Assembly: GCA_036398095.1 (NCBI GenBank)
Contig: DASWHR010000034.1
Coordinates: 1 to 34,204 of the forward strand
From: DASWHR01 sp036398095
GTDB taxonomy: Bacteria > Actinomycetota > AC-67
Direction of reading: 5' to 3'
DNA length: 34,204 nt
Shown: positions 8,036 through 15,845 of the stretch, piece after piece
Layout: every line of letters starts with the position of its first letter
Numbering within the stretch: position 1 is the stretch's first letter
The notes under the pieces: model-generated
Databases searched by the model: none
Seen by the model: the letters and a program-made list of their open reading frames with translations, nothing else
Told to the model about the DNA's origin: nothing
Program-made: the position numbers and the translations under genes

Positions 8036-9147
8036 CGCAGCGCATCCTTGAGCGCGGCCGCGACGGTCTCGACCTGCTGGTGCGTCAGCTCGGGATACAT
8101 CGGGATCGTGAGCTGGCGAGCCGCGATCGCGTCGGCGACGGGCGACGGCGCCTGATCGCACCCGAGGTTCTCGATCGCCGGTTGCTCGGTCAGCGGAATC
8201 GGATAGTGGATCGAGGCGCCGATGCCTTTGCCGCTTAGATGTTTCGCGACCTGCTCGCGGTCGTCGCAGCGGACGACGTACAGATGGTAGACGTGATCCG
8301 CCCATTCGGCTTCGTACGGCAGGTCGAGCGGCAAGCCGGCGAGCGCATCGCGATACCAGGCCGCGATCTGCCGGCGTGCTTTCGTAACCTCGTCGAGATG
8401 CCGGAGTTTCACGCGCAGGATCGCGGCCTGCAGATCGTCGAGCCGGCTGTTGTAGCCGACCTCGCCGTGAAGATCTTTGCGCTCGGCTTGTGCGTGGTGG
8501 CGGAGGCGTTTGACGGCGGTTGCGATATCGGGTCGCCTGGTCGTGAGCATGCCGCCGTCACCGGCGCCTCCAAGATTCTTGGTCGGATAGAACGAGAACG
8601 CAGCCGCGTCCCCGACGCCGCCGACCGGCGTGCCTTTGTATCGCGCGCCGACGGCCTGGCAGGCGTCTTCGATCACCGCGATGCCTCGCGGGCCGGCGAT
8701 CTGCATGATCGGATCCATGTCGGCGGGATGCCCGTACAGATGGACGGGGACGACGGCTCGGACACGGTCGGCGACGGCTTCGAACGCCTCGGGGCTCATC
8801 GTGGCCGTCTGCTCATCGACGTCCACGATCAGCGGCGTCGCGCCGGCATGCACGACCGCCTCGGCCGTCGCGAAGAAGGTCAGCGCCGGAACGGCGACCA
8901 GATCGCCGCCCGCGACGCCGGCCGCGCGGAGGGCGAGATGCAGCGCATCGGTGCCGCTGTTGACGCCAACGGCGCGCCGCACGCCCAGCGCCTTGGCGAA
9001 CTCGTCTTCGAACGACGCCAGCTCGGGGCCGAGCACGAACGATCCGGCGTCGAGGACTCGCTTGATCGCCTCGTCCACCTCGGCGCGAATCGACGCGAAC
9101 GAGGCGCGGATGTCGACGACCGGGATCGTGATCTCAGGGGTGTCCAT
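8032..9147 (-). CDS. DegT/DnrJ/EryC1/StrS family sugar aminotransferase
   Basis: This PLP-dependent enzyme transfers an amino group, usually from glutamate, to a keto group on a nucleotide sugar. FVLGPELASFEDEFAKALG, VNSGTDALHLALRA, the PLP-phosphate aspartate in VIEDACQAVGA, and the Schiff-base lysine in FYPTKNLGG (about residue 190 from the chosen start) are all present. GYNSRLDDLQAAIL and SIHYPIPL complete the family pattern. I use ATG 9147 (371 residues), because the conserved part begins with IPVVDIRASF a few residues later. ATG 9189 would add 14 residues and lies just after a G-rich leader. Neither has a clear ribosome binding site. It is directly followed by the Gfo/Idh dehydrogenase with a 4-base overlap, so the two probably act in sequence on one sugar. 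Confidence 0.92.
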   Translation of the reverse strand: MDTPEITIPVVDIRASFASIRAEVDEAIKRVLDAGSFVLGPELASFEDEFAKALGVRRAVGVNSGTDALHLALRAAGVAGGDLVAVPALTFFATAEAVVHAGATPLIVDVDEQTATMSPEAFEAVADRVRAVVPVHLYGHPADMDPIMQIAGPRGIAVIEDACQAVGARYKGTPVGGVGDAAAFSFYPTKNLGGAGDGGMLTTRRPDIATAVKRLRHHAQAERKDLHGEVGYNSRLDDLQAAILRVKLRHLDEVTKARRQIAAWYRDALAGLPLDLPYEAEWADHVYHLYVVRCDDREQVAKHLSGKGIGASIHYPIPLTEQPAIENLGCDQAPSPVADAIAARQLTIPMYPELTHQQVETVAAALKDALR

Positions 9148-9212
9148 AGAGTCGAGCAGAAGGATACCGGCCGGATGCGGCCCGCTCATCCCATCGGGAG
9201 CCTCGGCACATT

Positions 9213-9416
9213 TTCACCACATCCCCACCACCCGCGCCCGCACAGCCCCCGCCGACCAGCAGTTTTCCCGCCTCCCCCCACTCCCATCCCCCGCCACCGC
9301 TTTCAAATCTGCAATCGGACTGCAGATTTGGAAACGTCTGCGAGAGGTGGGCGGGGGGGGATTGGTTGGGGGCGGGGGTCAGGGGGTGGCGGGCAAAGCG
9401 GTTATGGGGATGCGGT
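9213..9416. repeat. Long imperfect inverted repeat with C-rich left arm and G-rich right arm
   Basis: A perfect 10-base inverted repeat (arms 9304-9313 and 9321-9330, 7-base loop) sits at the centre. To its left, about 80 bases are almost all C-runs. To its right, about 85 bases are almost all G-runs, including one run of eight and three runs of five G. When the left arm is reverse-complemented it resembles the right arm over most of its length, and both outer ends carry GGGGATG followed by YGGT. The right arm overlaps the last codons of the secreted-protein gene, and the left arm lies in the leader of the aminotransferase gene. The RNA could fold into a long hairpin, and both strands could form G-quadruplexes. 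Its function is unknown: attenuator, terminator or a dispersed repeat are all possible. Confidence 0.6.
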
Positions 9417-10479
9417 CGCCGGTCGTGAAACGGCCGGGCTCGCCGATATAGCGCAGGCGGACGAACCGCTCGATCGCATCGCCGGGCTTGGATTCGAGCC
9501 AGGCAAGCCATACGCGCCTGTTGCGGGCGGCAAGCGACGCGCAGCAGCCGCGGGTCGCCGTAATCAGCTCGGTCGACCCGCCGGGCGGCAGGAATCGAAC
9601 CACGCCGCCGGAACTCCAGGCGACGGCCGTTCCGACGTCGGCGCTTCCGTCGGTGATTGCGATCGAGGGTCGCGCGTCGCCCAGACCCGGGACGGGGATG
9701 CGCTCCGCGGCAGCCACTCCGTCGCCGTACACGATCGCATCATCTTCGGCCCATGCCCGGCGGCCGATTCGCACGACCGGAGCCCGCCCGCGATCAGACA
9801 GGACGCGCGGGACCGCGCTCCCCGACCCGACGGCCTCGATCCGTCCCCGCCGCTCGTAGACGATGCTGGGAAACCGGAGGTTGTCGGAGATCTGCGGACG
9901 TCGGGCGCCGACGACTTCGGTCAGCGAAATCCCCGACGAACTGCCGCCGGCAACTCGCGCCATCGCGAGCACGTCGCCCCGAACGTAGCCGACGAGGACG
10001 GTTCCACGCTCGACGACCTGGACGGACGGTTCTCGGATGACGGCCGCGCCGCTCGACACCGTCACCGGCTCGGCCCAGTCGCGGTCGATTCGCTGCTTCG
10101 TCGTGACCTGTAGCGCATACTGCTTCGCTTTCGCGTCGTAGTCGACCCAGGCCAGCGCCAAACGATCGCCGGTCATTGCGATCGCGGCGTCGCGCTGCTC
10201 GATCAGATCCTTCGTAACGACGCGCGCGACCGGCGTCAGGCTGGTGATGCTCGACCAGTATTCGATGTCCCAATCCGAATCGGTCCAGACCTCGAGCGCG
10301 GCGTGCATCGAGCCGTCGGGCTCGACGGCCATCGCGATGCGGCGGACGTCGCCGGCGATGCGGTCGGACACGACCGGCGAGCGGCGAACGATCAGCCGCG
10401 GCGCGGGCAGGACGGCGAACGCGGCGAGCAGCACGACGGCGGTCGCGATCAGCAGGATCGTGCGGCGGGACGCGGGCAC
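9379..10479 (-). CDS. Exported or membrane-anchored protein of unknown family, possibly beta-propeller-like
   Basis: I do not recognise this 366-residue protein. It starts with GTG 10479, followed by a short basic stretch and one hydrophobic segment at about residues 7-25, so it is exported or membrane-anchored. The rest has repeated short beta-strand-like blocks with recurring motifs such as RLALAWVDYD, TAVAWSSGGVVRF and VWLAWLESKPGD. This resembles the spacing of BNR or sialidase-like propeller repeats, but no catalytic residues can be assigned. It is the first gene of the long minus-strand polysaccharide operon and is divergent, with only 24 bases between, from the polymerase-like gene. 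A role in sensing or binding glycan is only a guess from position. Confidence 0.7.
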   Translation of the reverse strand: MPASRRTILLIATAVVLLAAFAVLPAPRLIVRRSPVVSDRIAGDVRRIAMAVEPDGSMHAALEVWTDSDWDIEYWSSITSLTPVARVVTKDLIEQRDAAIAMTGDRLALAWVDYDAKAKQYALQVTTKQRIDRDWAEPVTVSSGAAVIREPSVQVVERGTVLVGYVRGDVLAMARVAGGSSSGISLTEVVGARRPQISDNLRFPSIVYERRGRIEAVGSGSAVPRVLSDRGRAPVVRIGRRAWAEDDAIVYGDGVAAAERIPVPGLGDARPSIAITDGSADVGTAVAWSSGGVVRFLPPGGSTELITATRGCCASLAARNRRVWLAWLESKPGDAIERFVRLRYIGEPGRFTTGDRIPITALPATP

Positions 10480-10503
10480 GACGCGAGGATATCATCGGCG
10501 CCG

Positions 10504-11961
10504 ATGGCCATCCGGGCCCCTCGCCTGCCCTCCCCCGAACCGCTCGTCGGGGTTGCCGTGGCGATCGCCGCGGCCGGCGGCGCGTTGCTGCTGAATCGGT
10601 GGACGCTGCTGCTGGTGCCGCTGGTGTGGCTCGCGGTCGCGCTGCTGTCGCGCGCACCGCTGCCGCAGCGCTTCGCGTGGCTTGCGGCCGCAACCGTTCT
10701 GATGCCGCGCTATCCGTTGCGGTTCGGCGTGTCGGTCGATGATCTGATCCCGTCGGCCGCGGCGATCGCGGGAGTCGTTCTGCTGGCGCGATGGGGCTTT
10801 CCGCGCCTGCCGCGCTGGATGGAGGCCGCGTTCGCAGTGTGGCTCGTCGCGGCGCTCGCCTCGGCGATCGTCAACGGCGACGGTCCGGCCGACATGCTTC
10901 GCATCGCCGCGCCGGGCGTGGGCCGGCCGGTGTTCTGGTTCGTCTTCGCCGCGACGTCGGCGGCGATCGCGAAGCGACTGGGGGTGCGCGCGATCCTGCT
11001 TCCGATCGCCGCCGTCGCGATCGCCGAGGCAGTCATGGCGCTCGGCGCGTATTCGGTCTGCGGCGAGATCCATCTGGGCGAGGTGTCTCGACCCGAGAAC
11101 GAGAGCGTGTGGGAAGCGCGTCGCGCGATCGGCGTCGAGCAAGGCGCCGGCACGAACGTGGGCGAGCAGCGGATCCGCTGCCGAGCGACCGGCACGCTCG
11201 GCCAGTCCTCGAACTTCCTGGCGGCGTTCCTGGTGACGACGCTGCCGGTGGCGGCGGCGACCGCAATCGCGCGCCGGCAGCGGGTGCAGCGAGCCTGGTG
11301 GGCGGCGGGGACCGTCGCGATGGCAGTCGCGTTGGTCCTGACCTTCACGCGCGCATCGCTGATCGCGGTCGCGGTCGCGTTGATCGTGACGCTCGTGTTC
11401 GCGGCGCCGCGACGCGCGGTGCCGGTCATCGTGATCGCAGCCATCGCGCTCGGCGTCGCGTCGATGACGATCCCTCAGATCAAGCGGCGCCTGACCGACT
11501 CGGCCAACGATCGTCGCGCGCTCTGGTGGTCGGGAGCGGCGATCTTCAAAGACCATCCGCTGCTGGGCGTCGGCTACGGCAACTATCGCGAGGTGCAGTT
11601 GTCGAACCGCGCGTATCTGGACACGCCCTACGGCGAGCCGACCTCGACCGCGCACAACGGATTCGTCGCGATCGCCGCGGAAGGCGGCGTGTTCCAAGTC
11701 GCCGCGGTGCTGGTGCTGGCCGGAGGGATCATGGTGCTGGGATGGCGCGGAGCGCGCGGCACGCGCGGCACGCAAGGCGGAGCGCTGATCGCCGGCGCGT
11801 TCGGCGGCTGTGCCGGCTTTCTGGTTCAGAACATGACCAACACGCTCCTGCTGGTTCCGACGGTGGCGACCTACTTCTGGGTGATGGGCGGCGCGTTAGC
11901 CGGCGCCGCCGCGGCGAGCGCGGACCGCGACCGCGAACCCCTGCAGGTCGCGGCCGAATAG
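10504..11961 (+). CDS. O-antigen ligase / polysaccharide polymerase-like membrane protein
   Basis: This 485-residue protein has about a dozen hydrophobic segments. It carries the signature region of the O-antigen ligase/Wzy family: LTFTRASLIAV, a soluble loop with RRALWWSGAAIFKDHPLLGV then GYGNYR, and the catalytic-loop histidine in TSTAHNGFVAIAAEGG. Family members polymerise or transfer lipid-linked glycans on the outer membrane face. A cysteine-containing extracytoplasmic loop (YSVCGEIHLG to GEQRIRCRATG) separates two membrane blocks. I start at ATG 10504; the frame is open upstream, but that part overlaps the divergent gene and reads as low-complexity sequence. The 3' end overlaps the convergent flippase gene by 66 bases. 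In this cluster it is the best candidate for the repeat-unit polymerase. Confidence 0.88.
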   Translation: MAIRAPRLPSPEPLVGVAVAIAAAGGALLLNRWTLLLVPLVWLAVALLSRAPLPQRFAWLAAATVLMPRYPLRFGVSVDDLIPSAAAIAGVVLLARWGFPRLPRWMEAAFAVWLVAALASAIVNGDGPADMLRIAAPGVGRPVFWFVFAATSAAIAKRLGVRAILLPIAAVAIAEAVMALGAYSVCGEIHLGEVSRPENESVWEARRAIGVEQGAGTNVGEQRIRCRATGTLGQSSNFLAAFLVTTLPVAAATAIARRQRVQRAWWAAGTVAMAVALVLTFTRASLIAVAVALIVTLVFAAPRRAVPVIVIAAIALGVASMTIPQIKRRLTDSANDRRALWWSGAAIFKDHPLLGVGYGNYREVQLSNRAYLDTPYGEPTSTAHNGFVAIAAEGGVFQVAAVLVLAGGIMVLGWRGARGTRGTQGGALIAGAFGGCAGFLVQNMTNTLLLVPTVATYFWVMGGALAGAAAASADRDREPLQVAAE

Positions 11962-13350
11962 CACGGCGTAGATCGCCAGAATCACCGCGCCGGCACCCAG
12001 CGCCGGCGCAAGGCCGTCCGGATCGGCTCGCCACACGATCACCGCGACGAACGCCCAGACGGCGGAGGCGCGCGCAACGACCGATGCGACGCCGACTCCG
12101 AAGGTGCGCGCCGCGAAGGCGATCGGGATCGCGGCCTGCGGGACCGATCCGATCAGATAGCCCCATGCGACGCCGGTCGCGCCGTGCCGCCCTCCGAGCG
12201 TCACCCAGGCGATCAGGCCGAGCCCGAAGCCGGCGATGCTCGCTAGGACGGGGATTTTGTAGTGCCGCCGGTCGGTACCCGACAGCGTCGTCACATACGG
12301 GATCTGCACGACCGACAAATACGTCGCGCCCATCATGATGGTCAGGATCAGCGCGCCGTCTTCATAGTCGCCGCCGAAGAGCCATCGAAGGATCAGCCGC
12401 GACCCCACCGCGGCGACCGCGACCGGCGCCAGCAGCAGGATCCACAAGGCGCGTCCGGTCTCGTGGAGTTGCCGTTGCACACTGTCGTGTCGCTGCTCGC
12501 CGTAGCGGTACGCGATCGACGGGAACAGCGCGAGCGAGAGCGCGCGCGGCACGAAGTAGATCGGGATCACCAGGGCGAGCGCCGCTGAGAACACGCCGAG
12601 CATTCGCGGCGAGTCGTAGCGGCCGGCGAACACCGGCGACAGGTTCAGGAAGCCGGCGCTCGCGACCGTCCCGATGATCGCCAGGACGGTGAAACCTTGG
12701 ATCTCTCGCCAGAGTGGCTTGGCGACGCGCTGCGCCGCGCGGTCGCGTTGCAACCGCACGACCGACAGGAGCGCGAACAACGCGTAGCCGCCGGCGACCG
12801 GCAACAAGATCCCCTCGCGCGAGGCCGCGGCCGCGACGACGGCCAGTCCGGCGAGCATCGCGCCCGACGAAAGCGTCTCCAGCCGCAGGTACGACTCGAC
12901 CATGCCGAAGCCGTAGTGCGCCGATTTCAGATGCTGGTAGGCGTTGTAGGTAAACGCGATCACGCCGGCGATGATCGCGTCGCGGGCGGACAGCGCCACG
13001 CCGGGCACCACCGACAGCGCGACCGCAACGCCGGCGGCGACGACGATTCCCCCGGTCGTGTTGTGCAGCAGCGTCCGGCGGTAGATTCCGTCGGCAACCC
13101 CCGGTTCGCCGCGGCCGATGGCTTGCGCGAGATACTTCGCCGTCGACGTCTGCCAGCCGCCGGAGACCAGCAGCGTCGCGAACATCGCGGCGTTGATTGC
13201 CAGCGTCACCTCGCCGAGGGTTGCCGCGCCGAACCGGCGTCCGACGACGACGTTGTAGATCAGGCGAGCGGCGCCCAGCAATCCGATCGCGACGAGCGAC
13301 AGCGCGGTGTTCCGCGCCAGGCGAATGTGCGAAGGGGTCGTGTCGGTCAT
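11896..13350 (-). CDS. Wzx-like polysaccharide flippase (MOP superfamily)
   Basis: This 484-residue protein has about 12-14 hydrophobic segments and the arrangement of lipid-linked oligosaccharide flippases. The N-terminus shows the family pattern of an amphipathic lead into membrane segment 1, followed by IYNVVVGRRFGAATLGEV. A later loop holds RYDSPRMLGVFSAALALVIP and LFPSIAYRYGE, also typical. Such proteins move undecaprenyl-linked repeat units across the cytoplasmic membrane. It is convergent with the polymerase-like gene, sharing 66 bases at the 3' ends, and divergent from the GT4 gene across 62 bases that contain a palindrome. A second flippase domain occurs in the fusion protein at 26904-28985, so the region has two export routes. 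Confidence 0.9.
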   Translation of the reverse strand: MTDTTPSHIRLARNTALSLVAIGLLGAARLIYNVVVGRRFGAATLGEVTLAINAAMFATLLVSGGWQTSTAKYLAQAIGRGEPGVADGIYRRTLLHNTTGGIVVAAGVAVALSVVPGVALSARDAIIAGVIAFTYNAYQHLKSAHYGFGMVESYLRLETLSSGAMLAGLAVVAAAASREGILLPVAGGYALFALLSVVRLQRDRAAQRVAKPLWREIQGFTVLAIIGTVASAGFLNLSPVFAGRYDSPRMLGVFSAALALVIPIYFVPRALSLALFPSIAYRYGEQRHDSVQRQLHETGRALWILLLAPVAVAAVGSRLILRWLFGGDYEDGALILTIMMGATYLSVVQIPYVTTLSGTDRRHYKIPVLASIAGFGLGLIAWVTLGGRHGATGVAWGYLIGSVPQAAIPIAFAARTFGVGVASVVARASAVWAFVAVIVWRADPDGLAPALGAGAVILAIYAVLFGRDLQGFAVAVRARRGGAG

Positions 13351-13364
13351 GGGCGTGCCGGTCG

Positions 13365-13381
13365 GGCCGTATCATACGGCC
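13365..13381. promoter_or_regulatory. 17-base palindrome with overlapping divergent -10-like hexamers
   Basis: The sequence GGCCGTATCATACGGCC is a perfect inverted repeat around a single central base. It lies in the 62-base gap between the divergently transcribed flippase and GT4 genes. TATCAT on the plus strand and TATGAT on the minus strand each match five of six bases of the -10 consensus and overlap inside the palindrome. No good -35 hexamer was found on either side. It could be a repressor operator covering both promoters, or overlapping promoters that exclude each other. The palindrome is directly visible; the function is inferred. Confidence 0.5.
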
Positions 13382-13412
13382 GCCTACTCGTCCGACTCGG
13401 AGGCCGCGCACA

Positions 13413-14492
13413 GTGGATCGTCTGCTCGTCGTTTCGAACATGTATCCGTCGCCGCAAGCGCCGTATTTCGGCGTCTTCGTGCAGCGGCAGGTGCGGGCGA
13501 TGCGAGCGCTGGGGGTGGACGTGACGCTGGCGGTGTCGACCGAGCGGGGCGGCTCGGCGCTCGGGGCGGCGCGAAAGTATTCGCGGCTCGCCGCGGATGC
13601 GCTTCGCGAGGCGAGGCGAGTGAAGCCGCAGGCGATTCTTGCTCACTTCGTGTTTCCGTCCGGCGCGATCGCCTTGTCGGCGGGACGCGCGGCCCGCGCG
13701 CCGGTCGCATTGGTCGCCCACGGCGGGGACGTGGACCCGTCGACGGGCAAGCCCGTCTGGGTGCGGCGCGCGACACGCAGCGTGCTCGGGCGCGTGGACT
13801 TGCTGCTGGCGGTGAGCCGGTCGATCGCCGAGGACGCCCGCGGCGCCGGCGCCGATCCCGAACGCATCGTCGTCGCAAGCATGGGCTACGACGCCGATGC
13901 GTTCGTGCCGCGTCCGCAGGCCGATGCGCGCACCCGGGTCGGAATTCCGCGGGAGCGTCCCGTTGCCGTGATGGTCGGCAATCTGATCCCGCGCAAGGGC
14001 GTCGGCGTCATCGTCGAGGCGGCCGCGGCGCTCCGCTCGCAGATCCCGGATCTGCAATGGGTGCTGGTCGGCGGCGGAGATCAATCGCCGTGGCGCGCGC
14101 AGGCCGAACGAGCCGGAAGCGCCGACGTGATCCGTTTCGCCGGAACCGCCGACCCCGAAGAGGTGCCGTGGTGGCTCGCGGCGGCCGATGTGGCCGTCGT
14201 GCCCTCGCTCCGCGAACCGTTCGGCGTCGCGGCCGTCGAGGCGCTCGCCTGCGGCGTGCCGGTCGTCGCATCGCGCACCGGCGGCCTGGCCGAGATCATG
14301 GACGGCGATCACGGCCTGACCGTGAAGCCCGGCGATGCCGACGGACTCGCCGAAGCCGTCGCGCTGATCTTGTCCGACGGTGGTCTGCGCGCGCGACTCG
14401 CGCAAGCGGGTCCCGTCGCGGCCGCGCCGCATACCGCGGACCGGCAGGCGCGAGCGACGCTCGATGCGATCGAGCGGATCCCGCCGCGTTAG
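13413..14492 (+). CDS. GT4 family glycosyltransferase
   Basis: This 359-residue GT-B enzyme probably adds a sugar from a nucleotide donor to a lipid-linked acceptor at the cytoplasmic membrane. The N-terminal domain starts with LLVVSNMYPSPQAPYFGVF and contains AHFVFPSGA and LVAHGGDV. The C-terminal domain starts near VMVGNLIPRKG and has the donor-binding E-x7-E motif in REPFGVAAVEALACGVPVV. The start is GTG 13413, because GGAGG at 13399-13403 lies 9 bases upstream and the encoded residues begin the first Rossmann strand exactly; no in-frame ATG gives a protein-like N-terminus. The gene ends in a 4-base convergent overlap with the DUF5317-thioesterase gene. Confidence 0.92.
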   Translation: MDRLLVVSNMYPSPQAPYFGVFVQRQVRAMRALGVDVTLAVSTERGGSALGAARKYSRLAADALREARRVKPQAILAHFVFPSGAIALSAGRAARAPVALVAHGGDVDPSTGKPVWVRRATRSVLGRVDLLLAVSRSIAEDARGAGADPERIVVASMGYDADAFVPRPQADARTRVGIPRERPVAVMVGNLIPRKGVGVIVEAAAALRSQIPDLQWVLVGGGDQSPWRAQAERAGSADVIRFAGTADPEEVPWWLAAADVAVVPSLREPFGVAAVEALACGVPVVASRTGGLAEIMDGDHGLTVKPGDADGLAEAVALILSDGGLRARLAQAGPVAAAPHTADRQARATLDAIERIPPR

Positions 14493-15775
14493 GGCGCCGG
14501 GTCGCCCGTCACGTCAACGGGCGGGGGCGGCGGGGCCTCACCGCGTTCTTGCGCGTCGCGGCGAGCCAGCAGCGCCTCTTTGCGCGCGATCCGGTGACGG
14601 CGGCGGATCTTGGCGTCTTCTTGACGGCGGCGCTCTTCGTCGTTTTCGGGCTCGAGCCGCGGAACGGGCTGCGGCTTTCCTTCTTCGTCGAGCGCAACGA
14701 ACACCAAGTACGCGCTCGAGACGTGGCGGCGCTCGGCAGTGATGGTGTTCTCGGCTTCGACCCGCACGCCAACTTCCATCGAGGTGCGGCCGACGTCGTT
14801 GACTTGCGAGGTGAGCGTGACCAGATCCGTCAGGTAGACCGGCTCGATGAAGCTCATCTCGTCCATGGAAACGGTCACGACGCGCCCGTGGGCGTGCTTG
14901 ATCGCCGACAAGCCGGCGGCGGTGTCGACGAGCTTCATGATCACCCCGCCGTGCACGTTGCCCGCAAGGTTCGCGTCGGTGATGCTCATCGCCTGGGATA
15001 GCGACACGCGCGACTCGCTCGGATGACGAATGATCTCGCTCATTGGCTCGTAAGCGTGTCCGACCGCGTAGTCGCGCGCAAATCGACTCAAGAACTCGGT
15101 GACGGACTGGTCACCGGCGAGCCGGCCGTTGCGGCGTCCGGTCAGCTCGGCGACCCCGGGAGCGGCGGGCACGCGCGGCCCGGGCGTCGCGCGCTCGTCC
15201 GGCACGAGTGCTTCGAAGACGGCAGGCGGACGCGTGCGCATGCCGGCGGCGATGACCAGCGCGATGCCGGCGCCGAGCACGATGTCGCCGATGCTGATCA
15301 CGTCGCGGATCGGCCGGACCGGAATCGTATCGCCCAGCCAGTTCAGGACGGTTCGGTCGCTCGCGAAGACGTGCTTGAGCGCGAAGCGATTCTCCTCGCC
15401 GGACGGGATCGGCGCGCGTGCGGCGCGCAGCGCCTCGCGCGAGACGGGAATCCCGCGGTTCGGCGCGATGGCCACCAGATTCAACGCGGTTCCCACCGCG
15501 ACCAACGCAAAGGCGATTCGAATCCACGAGCGGTGCGCGGCCGCGACGGAGCCCAGCCACACGATCAAGACTCCGTACGAGCCGACCACGATCCAGAACT
15601 TTGCCTCGCGCGCCAGCCATTCGGCGGGCGTGAAGCCGGCACCGACCTGCGCGAGCACCGCCGCGTAGAGCAACCACACCCACGGGAAGCGCACGTTCGC
15701 GGCGAGCCACCGCAGGCGGCCGCCGGCGGCGAAACCGGCCGCCAAACCCAACACGATTCCGGCGAGATACAGCAT
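14489..15775 (-). CDS. DUF5317-like membrane domain fused to acyl-CoA thioesterase (hotdog fold)
   Basis: Two unrelated parts lie in one 428-residue frame. Residues 1-180 form about five membrane segments with the features of DUF5317 proteins (short N-terminal segments, an NRGIPVS loop and a terminal membrane segment). Residues 245-385 form a hotdog acyl-CoA thioesterase of the ACOT type, with NVHGGVIMKLVDTAAG and VSMDEMSFIEPVYLTDLV. A charged C-terminal tail rich in Arg and Glu and ending in a proline run follows. The enzyme part would release fatty acids from acyl-CoA. No stop or clear ribosome binding site separates the parts, although a methionine at residue 245 could serve as an internal start. 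The ATG follows a TAGAAT hexamer within 10 bases, so the transcript may be leaderless. Confidence 0.85.
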   Translation of the reverse strand: MLYLAGIVLGLAAGFAAGGRLRWLAANVRFPWVWLLYAAVLAQVGAGFTPAEWLAREAKFWIVVGSYGVLIVWLGSVAAAHRSWIRIAFALVAVGTALNLVAIAPNRGIPVSREALRAARAPIPSGEENRFALKHVFASDRTVLNWLGDTIPVRPIRDVISIGDIVLGAGIALVIAAGMRTRPPAVFEALVPDERATPGPRVPAAPGVAELTGRRNGRLAGDQSVTEFLSRFARDYAVGHAYEPMSEIIRHPSESRVSLSQAMSITDANLAGNVHGGVIMKLVDTAAGLSAIKHAHGRVVTVSMDEMSFIEPVYLTDLVTLTSQVNDVGRTSMEVGVRVEAENTITAERRHVSSAYLVFVALDEEGKPQPVPRLEPENDEERRRQEDAKIRRRHRIARKEALLARRDAQERGEAPPPPPVDVTGDPAP

Positions 15776-15845
15776 TCGGCCACGATTCTAGGCGGGATCG
15801 TCGATCGCGCTCGGACGCTCGGCACGCACTAGACTCGGCGCGCCC
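15776..15845. promoter_or_regulatory. Divergent intergenic region with two -10-like hexamers close to start codons
   Basis: On the minus strand TAGAAT (plus coordinates 15785-15790) ends 10 bases before the ATG of the DUF5317-thioesterase gene. On the plus strand TAGACT (15830-15835) ends 10 bases before the ATG at 15846. Transcription starting about seven bases after either hexamer would begin at or near the start codon, giving leaderless or nearly leaderless mRNAs, which are common in high-GC Gram-positives. Neither side has a recognisable -35 box or ribosome binding site. The hexamers are visible; promoter activity is inferred. Confidence 0.35.

Noticed and set aside
9134..9511. A 125-codon minus-strand frame through the C-rich/G-rich block
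   Set aside because: It consists mainly of Gly/Trp/Pro runs produced by the repeat arms and overlaps two real genes in another phase.
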